Origin: JBAWAP01 sp049589355
Lineage (GTDB): Bacteria > Chloroflexota > Anaerolineae > VGOG01
NCBI GenBank assembly: GCA_049589355.1
Contig: JBAWAP010000065.1
Coordinates: 1-21,501 of the forward strand
Length of the DNA stretch: 21,501 bases
Direction: 5' to 3'
The translations under genes were made by a program, and so were the position numbers. The notes under the pieces are model-generated. The model was not told the DNA's origin, made no database searches, and saw nothing but the letters and a program-made list of their open reading frames with translations. Shown one piece after another: positions 1-7,474 of this stretch; the first letter of the stretch is position 1; the number at the start of each line of letters is the position of its first letter.

Positions 1-146
1 AGGTTCAAGAGCTCAAACTTGCCAGCCTCGTGCATGGCGGTGGCGAGCAGGGATTGCAAAGCCTCTTGGAGTGCAGGAGGCTGGGCGTCGAGGGGGGAGG
101 TGAAGGTTTGGAGTTTGAGGAGAGGGCTGTTGGTCGTGTTTTTCAT
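1..146 (-). CDS. Hypothetical protein, C-terminus cut by window edge
   Basis: An open minus-strand frame starts with ATG at 146 and runs 48 codons without a stop to the window edge, so only the N-terminus is visible. The residues begin MKNTTNSPLLKLQTF and continue as a probable amphipathic helix rich in Leu, Ala and Gln (LQEALQSLLATAMHEAGKF). It lies 21 bases downstream of the stop of the next minus-strand gene, which fits an operon. No strong Shine-Dalgarno is seen (only CCCACCT just upstream). I do not recognise the family. The overlapping plus-strand reading frame in this area has poorer composition and crosses two minus-strand genes, so I prefer this one. Confidence 0.5.
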   Translation of the reverse strand, partial: MKNTTNSPLLKLQTFTSPLDAQPPALQEALQSLLATAMHEAGKFELLN

Positions 147-167
147 AGGTGGGACGGAATTGGGAGC

Positions 168-497
168 CTACCAACGACTCCGCCGCTTGACAAATTCATG
201 TAGCAACTCGGTAAGCCGAGCGCGGTATCCGTCTTCAACGCCTTTAATTAATGCACGCGGTATGGGGAGATACTCGAGATACTCGGGGTCAAGTCCTGCT
301 TCAAGCGCATCGCTTGCTAACCTTGCGCTAAAAGCAAGACTCATCATTGGCAAACAGTCCTCAACGAACTCTCGCACGTCCGATACCACTCTGGGCCAGG
401 GGAGTGGAGGACCCTCAGCGTCCTGCCACATGCTGAAGTGATAATCTGCAAATGAGGACCCCATCTTGTAGCCGTCCTCGTAAGGTTTCTCTTCCAT
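168..497 (-). CDS. Hypothetical protein, 109 aa
   Basis: The start is ATG at 497, preceded by a good GGAGGT Shine-Dalgarno, and the stop is TAG. The protein is small, acidic at the N-terminus (MEEKPYEDGYKMG) and basic at the C-terminus (KRRSRW). There is no membrane segment or signal peptide, and no motif I recognise. It sits between the partial gene downstream (21-base gap) and the 206-residue gene upstream (57-base gap) on the same strand, so it is probably one member of a run of small co-oriented genes. Function unknown. Confidence 0.65.
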   Translation of the reverse strand: MEEKPYEDGYKMGSSFADYHFSMWQDAEGPPLPWPRVVSDVREFVEDCLPMMSLAFSARLASDALEAGLDPEYLEYLPIPRALIKGVEDGYRARLTELLHEFVKRRSRW

Positions 498-554
498 GCC
501 ACTACCTCCGTTGATTATGTGGAATGTAAGGATTCAGTGACTCGGACGGTTCAT

Positions 555-1175
555 TCAAATTGGCGCTTCAACGCCGCACAAGTAGAGCCAGGCTTCTTTA
601 AGATTGTCTTCAAAGATCTCTTCTACACCTCGTCCTTCCCGTTTAGCAACTCTGTTCCAGCGTTGTATTTCTTCTTCAACTCCAGCTTGTGCTAAGATTT
701 GCCCAAGAAGGCAACCGCGCCTGTGAAGTTCTCTCTCCGAAAGGTTTATATTGTTTCGGAGAAAGTTGAAACCACCTTCAACCTGCATTATTGTCCTGTA
801 AGTGTGGTTCTTTTGTACAAGTAACACTAGACTGGCCAAAACTGCTGTCTTCTGGTCACGCTGTTGTAGGGTACGGCATAGTTCATCCATTGCTGGTTGG
901 CCGAACTCAGCGGCAACAGCATGGATTGCTTTGGTCATCCGCTCTCCAGGCCACCACATTGCACCTATTACCAAACTTAGCATGAATTCAGGGGCAGGAA
1001 GTCCGAAAGTGGGCTTGATATGTTTCTTTCCAATTTCGTCAGCACTTCTAATACCTGCACGAAGAAGGGCCACAATTGAAGCGAGTCCTGCACGAACCAA
1101 AGTTTCTTTGAGAGGTGCCTGGTAGTTTGTCCCTACCGTTAGGTATTCATAAGCAACTTGGTCGAGATTGGGCAT
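555..1175 (-). CDS. Hypothetical alpha-helical protein, 206 aa
   Basis: The ATG at 1175 is preceded by GGGAGG at good spacing. The sequence reads as mostly alpha-helical and soluble. A central part has the alternating helix pattern of a HEAT/ARM-like or other all-helical fold (KTAVLASLVLLVQKNHTYRTIM), followed by an acidic C-terminal third with several Glu-rich helices. No catalytic motif, signal peptide or transmembrane segment is visible. It has same-strand neighbours on both sides (57 and 58 bases), which fits an operon. I do not recognise the family and infer no function. Confidence 0.7.
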   Translation of the reverse strand: MPNLDQVAYEYLTVGTNYQAPLKETLVRAGLASIVALLRAGIRSADEIGKKHIKPTFGLPAPEFMLSLVIGAMWWPGERMTKAIHAVAAEFGQPAMDELCRTLQQRDQKTAVLASLVLLVQKNHTYRTIMQVEGGFNFLRNNINLSERELHRRGCLLGQILAQAGVEEEIQRWNRVAKREGRGVEEIFEDNLKEAWLYLCGVEAPI

Positions 1176-1233
1176 GGAAAGCCTCCCTATTAGTGACTAC
1201 GTGTAGAATTCTGGCTTGGTCTTCTAGGAGCGG

Positions 1234-1779
1234 TCACTGTCTATAGCCTGCACGCTTGAGTGCCTCTTCCGCAAAATAATGAGCCGCCGCGTCCTGAAAT
1301 GCTGCCTCCTCTTCTTCTAGTCTCTGCGCACCCTTTGCAATCAAGTCGGGGCGTACATGAATCTCTGGTTTGGGAGTTCCTGTCCTCCAAGACCACCTGT
1401 AGCCACATAGATAGCAGTCATAGTAGTACATAGTGCCGATAACCGGTCCTTGCACGTGCATAGGCAATGGCATAACTCTGCGCCACATTGCTACTCCCAC
1501 TAATAATGCCACGACCAACGGTACACCAAACAATGCTACAGAAAACGGTATCACGATTTCTTCGGAAGCGGGCCCGAGACCCCTACCAAAGGTTATCTCA
1601 ACACACATCAAGAGGGTTAAGTATAAGGACGCTATGGCAGTAAACAATACGCAGCCCATACGTCCTAACTTCACCCCTAGAGTTGGGGCTCTGGCTCCAC
1701 CCGGAGCGTGAATAGAGTTTTTGCTTATCGTTTGCGTTCTGAATCCCCCACAGTTTGGACACTGTACTTGGTCAGACAT
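1234..1779 (-). CDS. Putative membrane protein with split zinc-ribbon cysteines, 181 aa
   Basis: I place the start at the ATG at 1779 (MSDQVQCPNCGG), preceded by GGAGG nine bases upstream. A longer frame to 1965 exists, but its extra 62 residues are low-complexity basic sequence without a ribosome site. Two cysteine pairs, CPNC at residues 7-10 and CYLC at 122-125, could together form one zinc ribbon. Between them are two hydrophobic segments, about 41-64 and 75-98, which would make a membrane hairpin with both cysteine pairs on the same face. The C-terminal 40 residues form a charged amphipathic helix. Co-oriented with neighbouring unknown genes. Function unknown. Confidence 0.75.
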   Translation of the reverse strand: MSDQVQCPNCGGFRTQTISKNSIHAPGGARAPTLGVKLGRMGCVLFTAIASLYLTLLMCVEITFGRGLGPASEEIVIPFSVALFGVPLVVALLVGVAMWRRVMPLPMHVQGPVIGTMYYYDCYLCGYRWSWRTGTPKPEIHVRPDLIAKGAQRLEEEEAAFQDAAAHYFAEEALKRAGYRQ

Positions 1780-1971
1780 TGTAAACCTCCGCTTGTGTTT
1801 GCCATTCCACTGCGTCCCAAAAGGGGCAACCGGATCTCGGCAAACGCTAAAGCCCCCTCGCAACGGCACGCTCCGACGTGATGGTGTGTTGGTTTTCGCA
1901 AAGCAACGTGCCATAAAGCCGCAAGCGTGCCGCTGTCGGGAGGCGTGTGTTTGCGGATCATGCATTGTCCA
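1780..1971. other. Intergenic gap with a 9-bp inverted repeat
   Basis: This 192-base gap separates two same-strand membrane-protein genes. It holds the Shine-Dalgarno for the gene starting at 1779 and a 9-bp perfect inverted repeat, CGGCACGCT (1864-1872) with AGCGTGCCG (1924-1932). The arms are about 50 bases apart, so it could be a looped RNA structure in the leader or a protein-binding site. I see no convincing promoter or terminator here. Confidence 0.35.
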
Positions 1972-2655
1972 TTACCAGGTTGTTCGGAAGATCGGTATCT
2001 GTATGGAGTCGGTTACGTCACAAGCAGGAGTAAATCTGTACTCCGTATCTGGCCTTAACTTCGAGTAATTGTAAACCTGAAAACCCTTGAAATGAGTTTC
2101 ACTTAGCTTTGCGAAGCGGTTCTCATCGGGCTCAATCACCTTATCATAGTCATAGGGACCGCCGTAACGAATGCACGACCGCTCATAATGGCCTCCACCC
2201 TCAACGTCGAGATCCAAGTAGACCAAGAATCGGTTCTCTTCAAACTGGACGAACTCGACAATAAAATAACCATGGCCATGAGCCCATACATCTATTCGTT
2301 GATTAATGTTGATTCTTTGCATCTGCTTCAGCTGTGTTATAGCCATAGCAGTTCGGTTGGCAAATTCCGCTTGCTCTGCCTCTCGGGTTGCCGCTTGCCT
2401 CTGACTCTCTATGGCTTGGATTGCTTTCGAATCGAGAGTGCCATAGTTTATGACGTTTGACCCTGCTTGCCACAGCCACGCTCCAGTAGCGATTATTAAG
2501 GCAATAAAGCCAATGATAAGGAGACCAGGTAAGGCCTTCCATAACAAGTAGAAAAATATCGCTGCGCCAACAATTTGATCAGATGCACTAGGTTGTTCCT
2601 CTGCTTCACCTATCTTGCGCCCGCGCTCATCATAAACATCATATTTCTTTGGCAT
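1972..2655 (-). CDS. Hypothetical membrane-anchored protein, 227 aa
   Basis: ATG at 2655 follows a strong GGAGGA site. The N-terminus is a short soluble stretch (MPKKYDVYDERGRKIGEAEEQ). A long hydrophobic segment follows at about residues 26-62 (FFYLLWKALPGLLIIGFIALII), enough for one or two membrane passes. Residues about 75-112 are Gln/Glu/Ala-rich and could form a coiled coil (ESQRQAATREAEQAEFANRT). The C-terminal 110 residues look like a beta-rich domain with many aromatic residues and two cysteines. I do not recognise the family. It is the first gene of the minus-strand group, and the region upstream carries a possible promoter with operator-like repeats. Confidence 0.7.
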   Translation of the reverse strand: MPKKYDVYDERGRKIGEAEEQPSASDQIVGAAIFFYLLWKALPGLLIIGFIALIIATGAWLWQAGSNVINYGTLDSKAIQAIESQRQAATREAEQAEFANRTAMAITQLKQMQRININQRIDVWAHGHGYFIVEFVQFEENRFLVYLDLDVEGGGHYERSCIRYGGPYDYDKVIEPDENRFAKLSETHFKGFQVYNYSKLRPDTEYRFTPACDVTDSIQIPIFRTTW

Positions 2656-2718
2656 GGTATTCCTCCTGCTCTGGCAAAGCTACCTGACTCTGATTTTGCA
2701 GCATGACCGCAAACTTAC

Positions 2719-2786
2719 ATTTCACGACACAAACTGTCGGGAAGCAACCTATTTTGGTGTGTTTCCCGACGCTTTGGTGTCGGGAA
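2719..2786 (-). promoter_or_regulatory. Operator-like TTCCCGAC/GTCGGGAA cluster with weak promoter
   Basis: GTCGGGAA occurs at 2736-2743 and 2779-2786 and its complement TTCCCGAC at 2763-2770. The last two form a perfect 8-bp hairpin or dyad with an 8-base centre. A second dyad, CGACA (2725-2729) with TGTCG (2735-2739), lies inside the 17-base spacer of a weak minus-strand promoter candidate (TTGCTT at 2747-2742, TGAAAT at 2724-2719). The arrangement resembles a repressor operator upstream of the 1972-2655 gene. The promoter is only a 3/6 and 4/6 match, so it is tentative. Confidence 0.4.
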
Positions 2787-2924
2787 TCCAGCGAGAGAGT
2801 TTCCCCCTCCACTGGATCTCTGAGCTCGTCAAGGACCATTCATTCCGCCCTCCTACAATCAATTGCAGATTGTCCATCCAGCTACGAGCCCGCACCAAAT
2901 CCGCCTGGCTGGCAGGGCGTCAAA

Positions 2925-3057
2925 ACCAAAAAGCCGCCCCCCGACTTGCCGAGGAAGCGGCTTTGTGCTATCATATCCCCAAGCCTGTCTCCTGGGCCCT
3001 TCAGGAGTAGGTGTTGGGATTACTAAGCGGCTACTCTGTAATCCCTTTTTCATTTGG
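2925..3057 (-). ncRNA. Candidate structured RNA or leader with terminator
   Basis: A good minus-strand promoter ends at 3064, so transcription should begin near 3057. The RNA would first form a perfect 8-bp hairpin GGGATTAC/GTAATCCC (3045-3038 with 3023-3016). Next comes CTCCTG/CAGGAG (3007-3002 with 2994-2989). It ends with an intrinsic terminator: AAAGCCGC/GCGGCTTT (2964-2957 with 2937-2930), extended by inner CCTCG/CGGGG pairs and followed by TTTTTGGTTTT. The whole unit is about 130 nt. It matches no riboswitch or small-RNA consensus I know (T-box, SAM, c-di-GMP, ZTP, fluoride, SRP). It could be a stand-alone RNA or an attenuated leader for the gene at 2655. Confidence 0.45.
3016..3050 (+). 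terminator. Possible plus-strand intrinsic terminator
   Basis: GGGATTAC (3016-3023) pairs with GTAATCCC (3038-3045) and is followed on the plus strand by TTTTT. No plus-strand gene is seen upstream. The same hairpin is the first stem of the minus-strand RNA candidate, so this may be incidental. Confidence 0.3.
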
Positions 3058-3063
3058 CTAGTA

Positions 3064-3092
3064 ACTATACCACATTTCGGCTTGTTTGGCAA
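3064..3092 (-). promoter_or_regulatory. Sigma70-type promoter, minus strand
   Basis: TTGCCA at 3092-3087, a 17-base spacer and TATAGT at 3069-3064. The spacer sequence is nearly the same as that of the promoter at 10554-10582. It would drive the structured RNA at 2925-3057. Confidence 0.6.
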
Positions 3093-3136
3093 AAAAAGCC
3101 ACCGGCGCGGTTGACGCAGGTTGACGCAGGTGGCTT
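3091..3136 (-). terminator. Minus-strand terminator-like hairpin with tandem repeat in loop
   Basis: AAGCCACC (3096-3103) pairs with GGTGGCTT (3129-3136), and on the minus strand a run of seven T follows. The loop contains a perfect tandem duplication of TTGACGCAGG (3111-3120, 3121-3130). The T-run overlaps the -35 box of the minus promoter at 3087-3092. No minus-strand gene lies upstream within 4 kb, so it may serve as an insulator against antisense transcription. Confidence 0.4.
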
Positions 3137-3200
3137 CTTGCTCATCGTTGCCGCCTTCGCCCCTCTGCCAAGCTTGCCCTACGGGCAGCTAACCGCCAAA

Positions 3201-3228
3201 TTGACAATATTCCCCTCATGTGTACAAT
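3201..3228 (+). promoter_or_regulatory. Promoter of the ABC exporter operon
   Basis: TTGACA (3201-3206), a 16-base spacer and TACAAT (3223-3228) on the plus strand. This is the only clear plus promoter ahead of the ABC genes and leaves a leader of about 100 bases before the ATG at 3339. Confidence 0.6.
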
Positions 3229-3338
3229 ATGCGTGCTACTCACCCATCGGGCAACGGACGACCCCAGGAGTTCCCCTGAGTTCCCTTGCCCCATAGAGGG
3301 AAGCGCAAACATCTCGTTCCTGAGGATCCAACACGACT

Positions 3339-5579
3339 ATGATACGATTGGCCAAATACTTGAAACCGTTTATCCTTTTGATACTGCTCGCCATCGTCCT
3401 GCTGTTTGTCCAGGCGAACTGCGACCTGGCGCTGCCTGATTATATGTCCAAAATCGTCAACAATGGCATCCAGCAGGGCGGCGTGGAAAATGCGGTGCCC
3501 AGAGCGATCCGCCAAAGCGAGATGGACAGGCTGGTGCTGTTTATGAGCGCGGAGGACAAGGCGGCGGTGCTGGGCGATTATACGCTGATGGATACAAGCT
3601 CGCCGGACTACGACAGGTACGTCCAGGATTACCCGGCCCTGGCCAGTGAGACGATTTATGTGTTAAACGAGGTTGACGGGGCGGAGATGGCCAGGCTGAA
3701 CCCGCTGATGGGCAGGGCGTTGTTGGTCGTTTCTTTCATTCAGCAGGTGATGGCTGACCCGTCCCAGGCGGCGGCGATGGGCCAGGAGCTGGGCTTCGAC
3801 CTGTCCAGGATCCCTGCAGGAACGGATCTCTTCGCCCTGTTGGGCAGGCTTCCCGCTGCCCAGCTCTCACAGATGACCACTGCCATCAATAGCCGGTTTG
3901 ACACGATGGGCAACAGCATGATCACCCAAATGGCGGTTGGGTTGGTCAAGGCCGAGTACGCCGCGCTCGGCATGGATACCGGCCGGCTGCAAAACAACTA
4001 CATTATCCATACCGGTACCCTGATGCTGCTCTTGTCCCTGCTGTCTGGGGCCTGTACAGTGACGGTCAGCTTCCTGTCGGCCAGGACTGCGGCCGGACTG
4101 GCGCGCAACCTGCGCCGGAATGTTTTCACCAAGGTGGAGAGCTTCTCCAGCACCGAATTTGACCGGTTTTCTACGGCTTCGCTGATTACCAGGTCAACCA
4201 ACGATGTCACGCAGATCCAAATGGTGGTCATCATGATGATGCGCATGGTCTTCTACGCCCCCATCATCGGGATCGGCGGCGTGATCAGGGCGATGGGCAA
4301 GAACTCATCCATGTGGTGGATCATCGCGGTGGCGGTCGCTACGCTGCTCGGCTTGATCCTTATCGTATATTCGATTTCCCTGCCCAAATTCAAGAGCATC
4401 CAGAGCCTGATTGACCGGCTCAATCTGGTGATGCGCGAAAACCTGTCTGGAATGATGGTCATCCGGGCCTTCAATATGCAGGAGTTTGAGCAAAACCGCT
4501 TTGACAAGGCCAACAGGGACCTGACCGGCATCATGCTGTTCGTCAACCGCGTCATGGTCGTCATGATGCCGGTGATGATGCTCGTCATGAACGGCCTGTC
4601 CCTGCTGATCATCTGGACCGGCGCGCACCAGGTCGCGCAATCGAACATGCAGGTCGGCGACATGATGGCGTTTTTGCAGTACACCATGCAGATCGTTTTC
4701 GCGTTCCTCATGTTGACGATGATGTTCATCTTCCTGCCGCGAGCCTCGGTGTCCGCCGGCCGTATCGCCGACGTGCTGGAGACCGAGCCCGTGATCGAGG
4801 ACCTGCCAAACCCGAAGCGGTTCGCCGAGCCGTTCGAAGGCCCAATCGAGTTCCGCCATGTGTCGTTCCGCTACCCTGGCGCGGAGAAGGATGTGCTGCA
4901 CGACATCAGCTTCATCGCCAGGCCAGGCCAGACCACGGCGTTCATTGGCTCCACCGGTTCGGGCAAATCCACCATCGTCAGCCTGATCCCGCGTTTCTAC
5001 GACGTGACCGAAGGCTCGATCCTCGTGGATGGCACGGACATACGCGAGGTCACGCAGCACGACCTGCGGGATAAAATCGGCTACGTCCCACAAAAGGGCA
5101 CGTTGTTCTCCGGCACGATCGAAAGCAACCTGCTGTACGCCGACGAAAATGCCAGCGACGACACCTTGAAAGAAGCGACCGACATTGCCCAGGCGACCGA
5201 GTTCATTGCCGCCACGCCGGAGGGGTTTGCGGCCGAGATTTCACAAGGCGGAGCGAACGTGTCCGGCGGCCAAAAGCAGCGGCTCGCGATTGCCCGCGCC
5301 CTGGTCAAGAAACCGCCCATCTATATCTTCGACGACAGTTTTTCTGCCGTGGACTTCAAGACCGACGCGGCCTTGCGCCGGGCGCTCAAGGAGAAAACCG
5401 CCGCCAGCACCCTGCTGATCGTGACCCAGCGCATTTCCACCATCAAAAACGCCGCGCAGATCATCGTGCTGGACGAGGGCAGGATTGTCGGCAAGGGCAC
5501 ACACCACGAGCTGATGAGAGATTGTGAAACTTACAGAGAGATTGCCTTATCGCAGCTCAGCAAGGAGGAGCTGGCATGA
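3339..5579 (+). CDS. ABC exporter half-transporter, degenerate-site subunit (746 aa)
   Basis: A fused membrane domain plus ATPase of the multidrug/lipid exporter type. TM1 is at about residues 12-32. A large extracytoplasmic insertion of about 180 residues (roughly 40-218) separates it from TM2, an arrangement I associate with clostridial-type heterodimeric exporters. In the ATPase domain Walker A is GSTGSGKST (537-545) and the signature is the canonical VSGGQ (641-645). The Walker B catalytic Glu is Asp (D665-D666, IFDDSFSAVD) and the switch His is Gln (Q697, VTQRIST). These are hallmarks of the degenerate ATP site. Its stop overlaps the start of the next gene by four bases (ATGA), so the two are translationally coupled. 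The ribosome site is weak (GAGG, 13 bases from ATG). Substrate unknown. Confidence 0.93.
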   Translation: MIRLAKYLKPFILLILLAIVLLFVQANCDLALPDYMSKIVNNGIQQGGVENAVPRAIRQSEMDRLVLFMSAEDKAAVLGDYTLMDTSSPDYDRYVQDYPALASETIYVLNEVDGAEMARLNPLMGRALLVVSFIQQVMADPSQAAAMGQELGFDLSRIPAGTDLFALLGRLPAAQLSQMTTAINSRFDTMGNSMITQMAVGLVKAEYAALGMDTGRLQNNYIIHTGTLMLLLSLLSGACTVTVSFLSARTAAGLARNLRRNVFTKVESFSSTEFDRFSTASLITRSTNDVTQIQMVVIMMMRMVFYAPIIGIGGVIRAMGKNSSMWWIIAVAVATLLGLILIVYSISLPKFKSIQSLIDRLNLVMRENLSGMMVIRAFNMQEFEQNRFDKANRDLTGIMLFVNRVMVVMMPVMMLVMNGLSLLIIWTGAHQVAQSNMQVGDMMAFLQYTMQIVFAFLMLTMMFIFLPRASVSAGRIADVLETEPVIEDLPNPKRFAEPFEGPIEFRHVSFRYPGAEKDVLHDISFIARPGQTTAFIGSTGSGKSTIVSLIPRFYDVTEGSILVDGTDIREVTQHDLRDKIGYVPQKGTLFSGTIESNLLYADENASDDTLKEATDIAQATEFIAATPEGFAAEISQGGANVSGGQKQRLAIARALVKKPPIYIFDDSFSAVDFKTDAALRRALKEKTAASTLLIVTQRISTIKNAAQIIVLDEGRIVGKGTHHELMRDCETYREIALSQLSKEELA

Positions 5580-7474
5580 GTATGCAGAGCAGAGACACCT
5601 CGTCTGGCCGTGGCTCGATGGGCGGACGCGGCCCGATGGGCCGGCGTGGCCCCTTTGGCGGGCACGGTGGCCCGATGGCGATGATGAAAGGCGAAAAAGC
5701 CCGTGATTTCAAGGGCACCATGATCAAGCTGATCAAATACCTCGACGCATACAGGGTATCCGTCGTCATCGTCATGATCTTCGCCGCTGCCTCCACCGTA
5801 TTCGCCATCGTCGGCCCGAAAGTTTTGGGCAAGGCCACCACCAAGCTGTTTGAAGGCGTGATGAGCCAGATCGCCGGTACCGGTTCCATTGATTTTGGTT
5901 ATATCGGTCACATCCTCCTGATTACGGGAGGCCTGTACCTCCTTTCGGCGGCGTTCAGCTACATCCAGGGCTGGATTATGTCCGGCCTGTCCATGGACAT
6001 AACCTACCGCTTTCGCCAGGACATCTCTCAAAAGATCAACCGCATGCCGCTCAAATACTTCGACGGCACCAGCCACGGCGAGGTGCTGTCTCGTATCACC
6101 AACGATGTAGACACGGTCAGCCAGACCCTCAGCCAGAGCCTTACGCAGATCATCACCTCGGTTGTAACCATGATTGGCGTGCTCATCATGATGTTCTCCA
6201 TCAACTGGCTGATGACCCTGGCGGCGGTGCTGATCGTCCCGCTGTCTCTCGTCGTCGTAGGGCTGATCATCGGCCGATCGCAAAAGTACTTCAAGCAGCA
6301 GCAGGATTACCTCGGCCACGTCAACGGCCACGTGGAGGAAATGTACGGCGGCCACATCGTGATTAAAGCCTTTAATGGCGAGGAAAAGAGCGTTGAACAG
6401 TTTGATGTATACAACAACACCCTCTACGACGCAGCGTGGAGATCACAGTTTTTGTCTGGCATGATGTTCCCCATCATGAACTTTATCGGCAACCTCGGCT
6501 ATGTGGCGGTGTGTATCCTCGGCGGCTGGCTGGCCATCAAAAATGCCATCACCGTCGGCGACATCCAGGCGTTTATCCAATACGTCCGCTCGTTTACGCA
6601 GCCGATCACGCAGCTTGCCAACATCTCGAACGTCCTCCAGCAAACTGCAGCGGCGGCCGAGCGCGTGTTCGAGTTCCTGGGTGAGGCCGAAGAGGTCCCC
6701 GAAACCGCGCACCCCGTCAGGCTGCAAACCGTGGAAGGCCGCGTGGAGTTCAAGGAGGTTCGCTTCGGCTACAACCCGGATAAAGTCGTCATCCACAACT
6801 TTTCTGCGTTTGTCACGCCCGGCCAGAAGATCGCCATCGTCGGCCCGACCGGGGCAGGCAAGACCACCATGGTCAAACTGCTGATGCGGTTCTACGATGT
6901 AAACAGCGGCGCGATCCTGGTGGACGGCCACGACGTCAAGGATTTCACCCGCCCCGGTCTGCGCCAGATGTTCGGCATGGTCTTGCAGGATACCTGGCTT
7001 TTCAATGGCACCATCATGGAGAACATTCGCTATGGTCGTCCCGACGCGACCGACGCGGAGGTCATCGCCGCCGCCAGGGCTGCCCACGTTGACCACTTCG
7101 TCCGCACCTTGCCGGACGGCTACAACATGGTGCTCAACGAGGAAGCCACCAACGTGTCACAGGGCCAGATGCAGCTTTTGACCATCGCCCGCGCCGTCCT
7201 GGCCGACCCCAAAGTTCTCATTTTGGACGAAGCCACCAGCTCGGTTGATACCCGCACCGAGGTGCTGATCCAAGAGGCCATGTATAACCTGATGCAGGGC
7301 CGCACCAGTTTTATCATCGCCCATCGCCTGTCCACGATCCGCAATGCCGATTTGATCCTGGTGATGCGGGACGGCGACATTGTGGAACAGGGCACCCAAG
7401 AGGAGCTCTTGGCGCGTAACGGCTTCTACGCCGAACTGTACAATAGCCAGTTTGAATACGCACCAGTGAGCTGA
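5576..7474 (+). CDS. ABC exporter half-transporter, catalytic-site subunit (632 aa)
   Basis: Partner of the preceding gene; ATG overlaps its stop and AAGGAGGAG lies just upstream. The N-terminal 40 residues are Gly/Arg/Met-rich and probably disordered. The membrane domain follows from about residue 55 with six predicted segments. The ATPase has Walker A GPTGAGKTT (423-431), Walker B LILDEATSSVD with D551 and catalytic E552, and switch H583. Its signature is altered to VSQGQ (527-531) instead of LSGGQ. Its Walker motifs with the partner's intact signature give the one competent ATP site. Its altered signature faces the partner's Asp/Gln site. This asymmetry fits heterodimeric exporters such as BmrCD or TM287/288. 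Localisation: cytoplasmic membrane. Substrate cannot be told from sequence. Confidence 0.93.
   Translation: MSMQSRDTSSGRGSMGGRGPMGRRGPFGGHGGPMAMMKGEKARDFKGTMIKLIKYLDAYRVSVVIVMIFAAASTVFAIVGPKVLGKATTKLFEGVMSQIAGTGSIDFGYIGHILLITGGLYLLSAAFSYIQGWIMSGLSMDITYRFRQDISQKINRMPLKYFDGTSHGEVLSRITNDVDTVSQTLSQSLTQIITSVVTMIGVLIMMFSINWLMTLAAVLIVPLSLVVVGLIIGRSQKYFKQQQDYLGHVNGHVEEMYGGHIVIKAFNGEEKSVEQFDVYNNTLYDAAWRSQFLSGMMFPIMNFIGNLGYVAVCILGGWLAIKNAITVGDIQAFIQYVRSFTQPITQLANISNVLQQTAAAAERVFEFLGEAEEVPETAHPVRLQTVEGRVEFKEVRFGYNPDKVVIHNFSAFVTPGQKIAIVGPTGAGKTTMVKLLMRFYDVNSGAILVDGHDVKDFTRPGLRQMFGMVLQDTWLFNGTIMENIRYGRPDATDAEVIAAARAAHVDHFVRTLPDGYNMVLNEEATNVSQGQMQLLTIARAVLADPKVLILDEATSSVDTRTEVLIQEAMYNLMQGRTSFIIAHRLSTIRNADLILVMRDGDIVEQGTQEELLARNGFYAELYNSQFEYAPVS

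Noticed and set aside
19..441. Plus-strand frame of 140 codons at the left end
   Set aside because: It overlaps two minus-strand frames with better protein character, at least one with a strong ribosome site; its own sequence is Ser/Arg-rich low-complexity.
1780..1965. N-terminal extension of the zinc-ribbon membrane protein to 1965
   Set aside because: The extra 62 residues are Arg/His/Cys-rich filler, while ATG 1779 has GGAGG and begins directly with the CPNC motif.
2925..3057. T-box, SRP RNA or c-di-GMP riboswitch
   Set aside because: The T-box sequence GGTGG-ACCGCG, the SRP apical GGAAG/AGCAG loop and the c-di-GMP core are all absent.
3201..3338. Minus-strand gene sharing the ABC promoter region
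   Set aside because: The minus-strand frame 3240-3515 overlaps the start of the ABC gene and shows no family features or ribosome site.
4253..6355. Long minus-strand open frames opposite the ABC genes (for example 4305-5093 and 5531-6355)
   Set aside because: They are antisense shadows of clear ABC exporter genes, with skewed Asp/His/Arg composition and no ribosome sites; they arise from the high-GC codon use.
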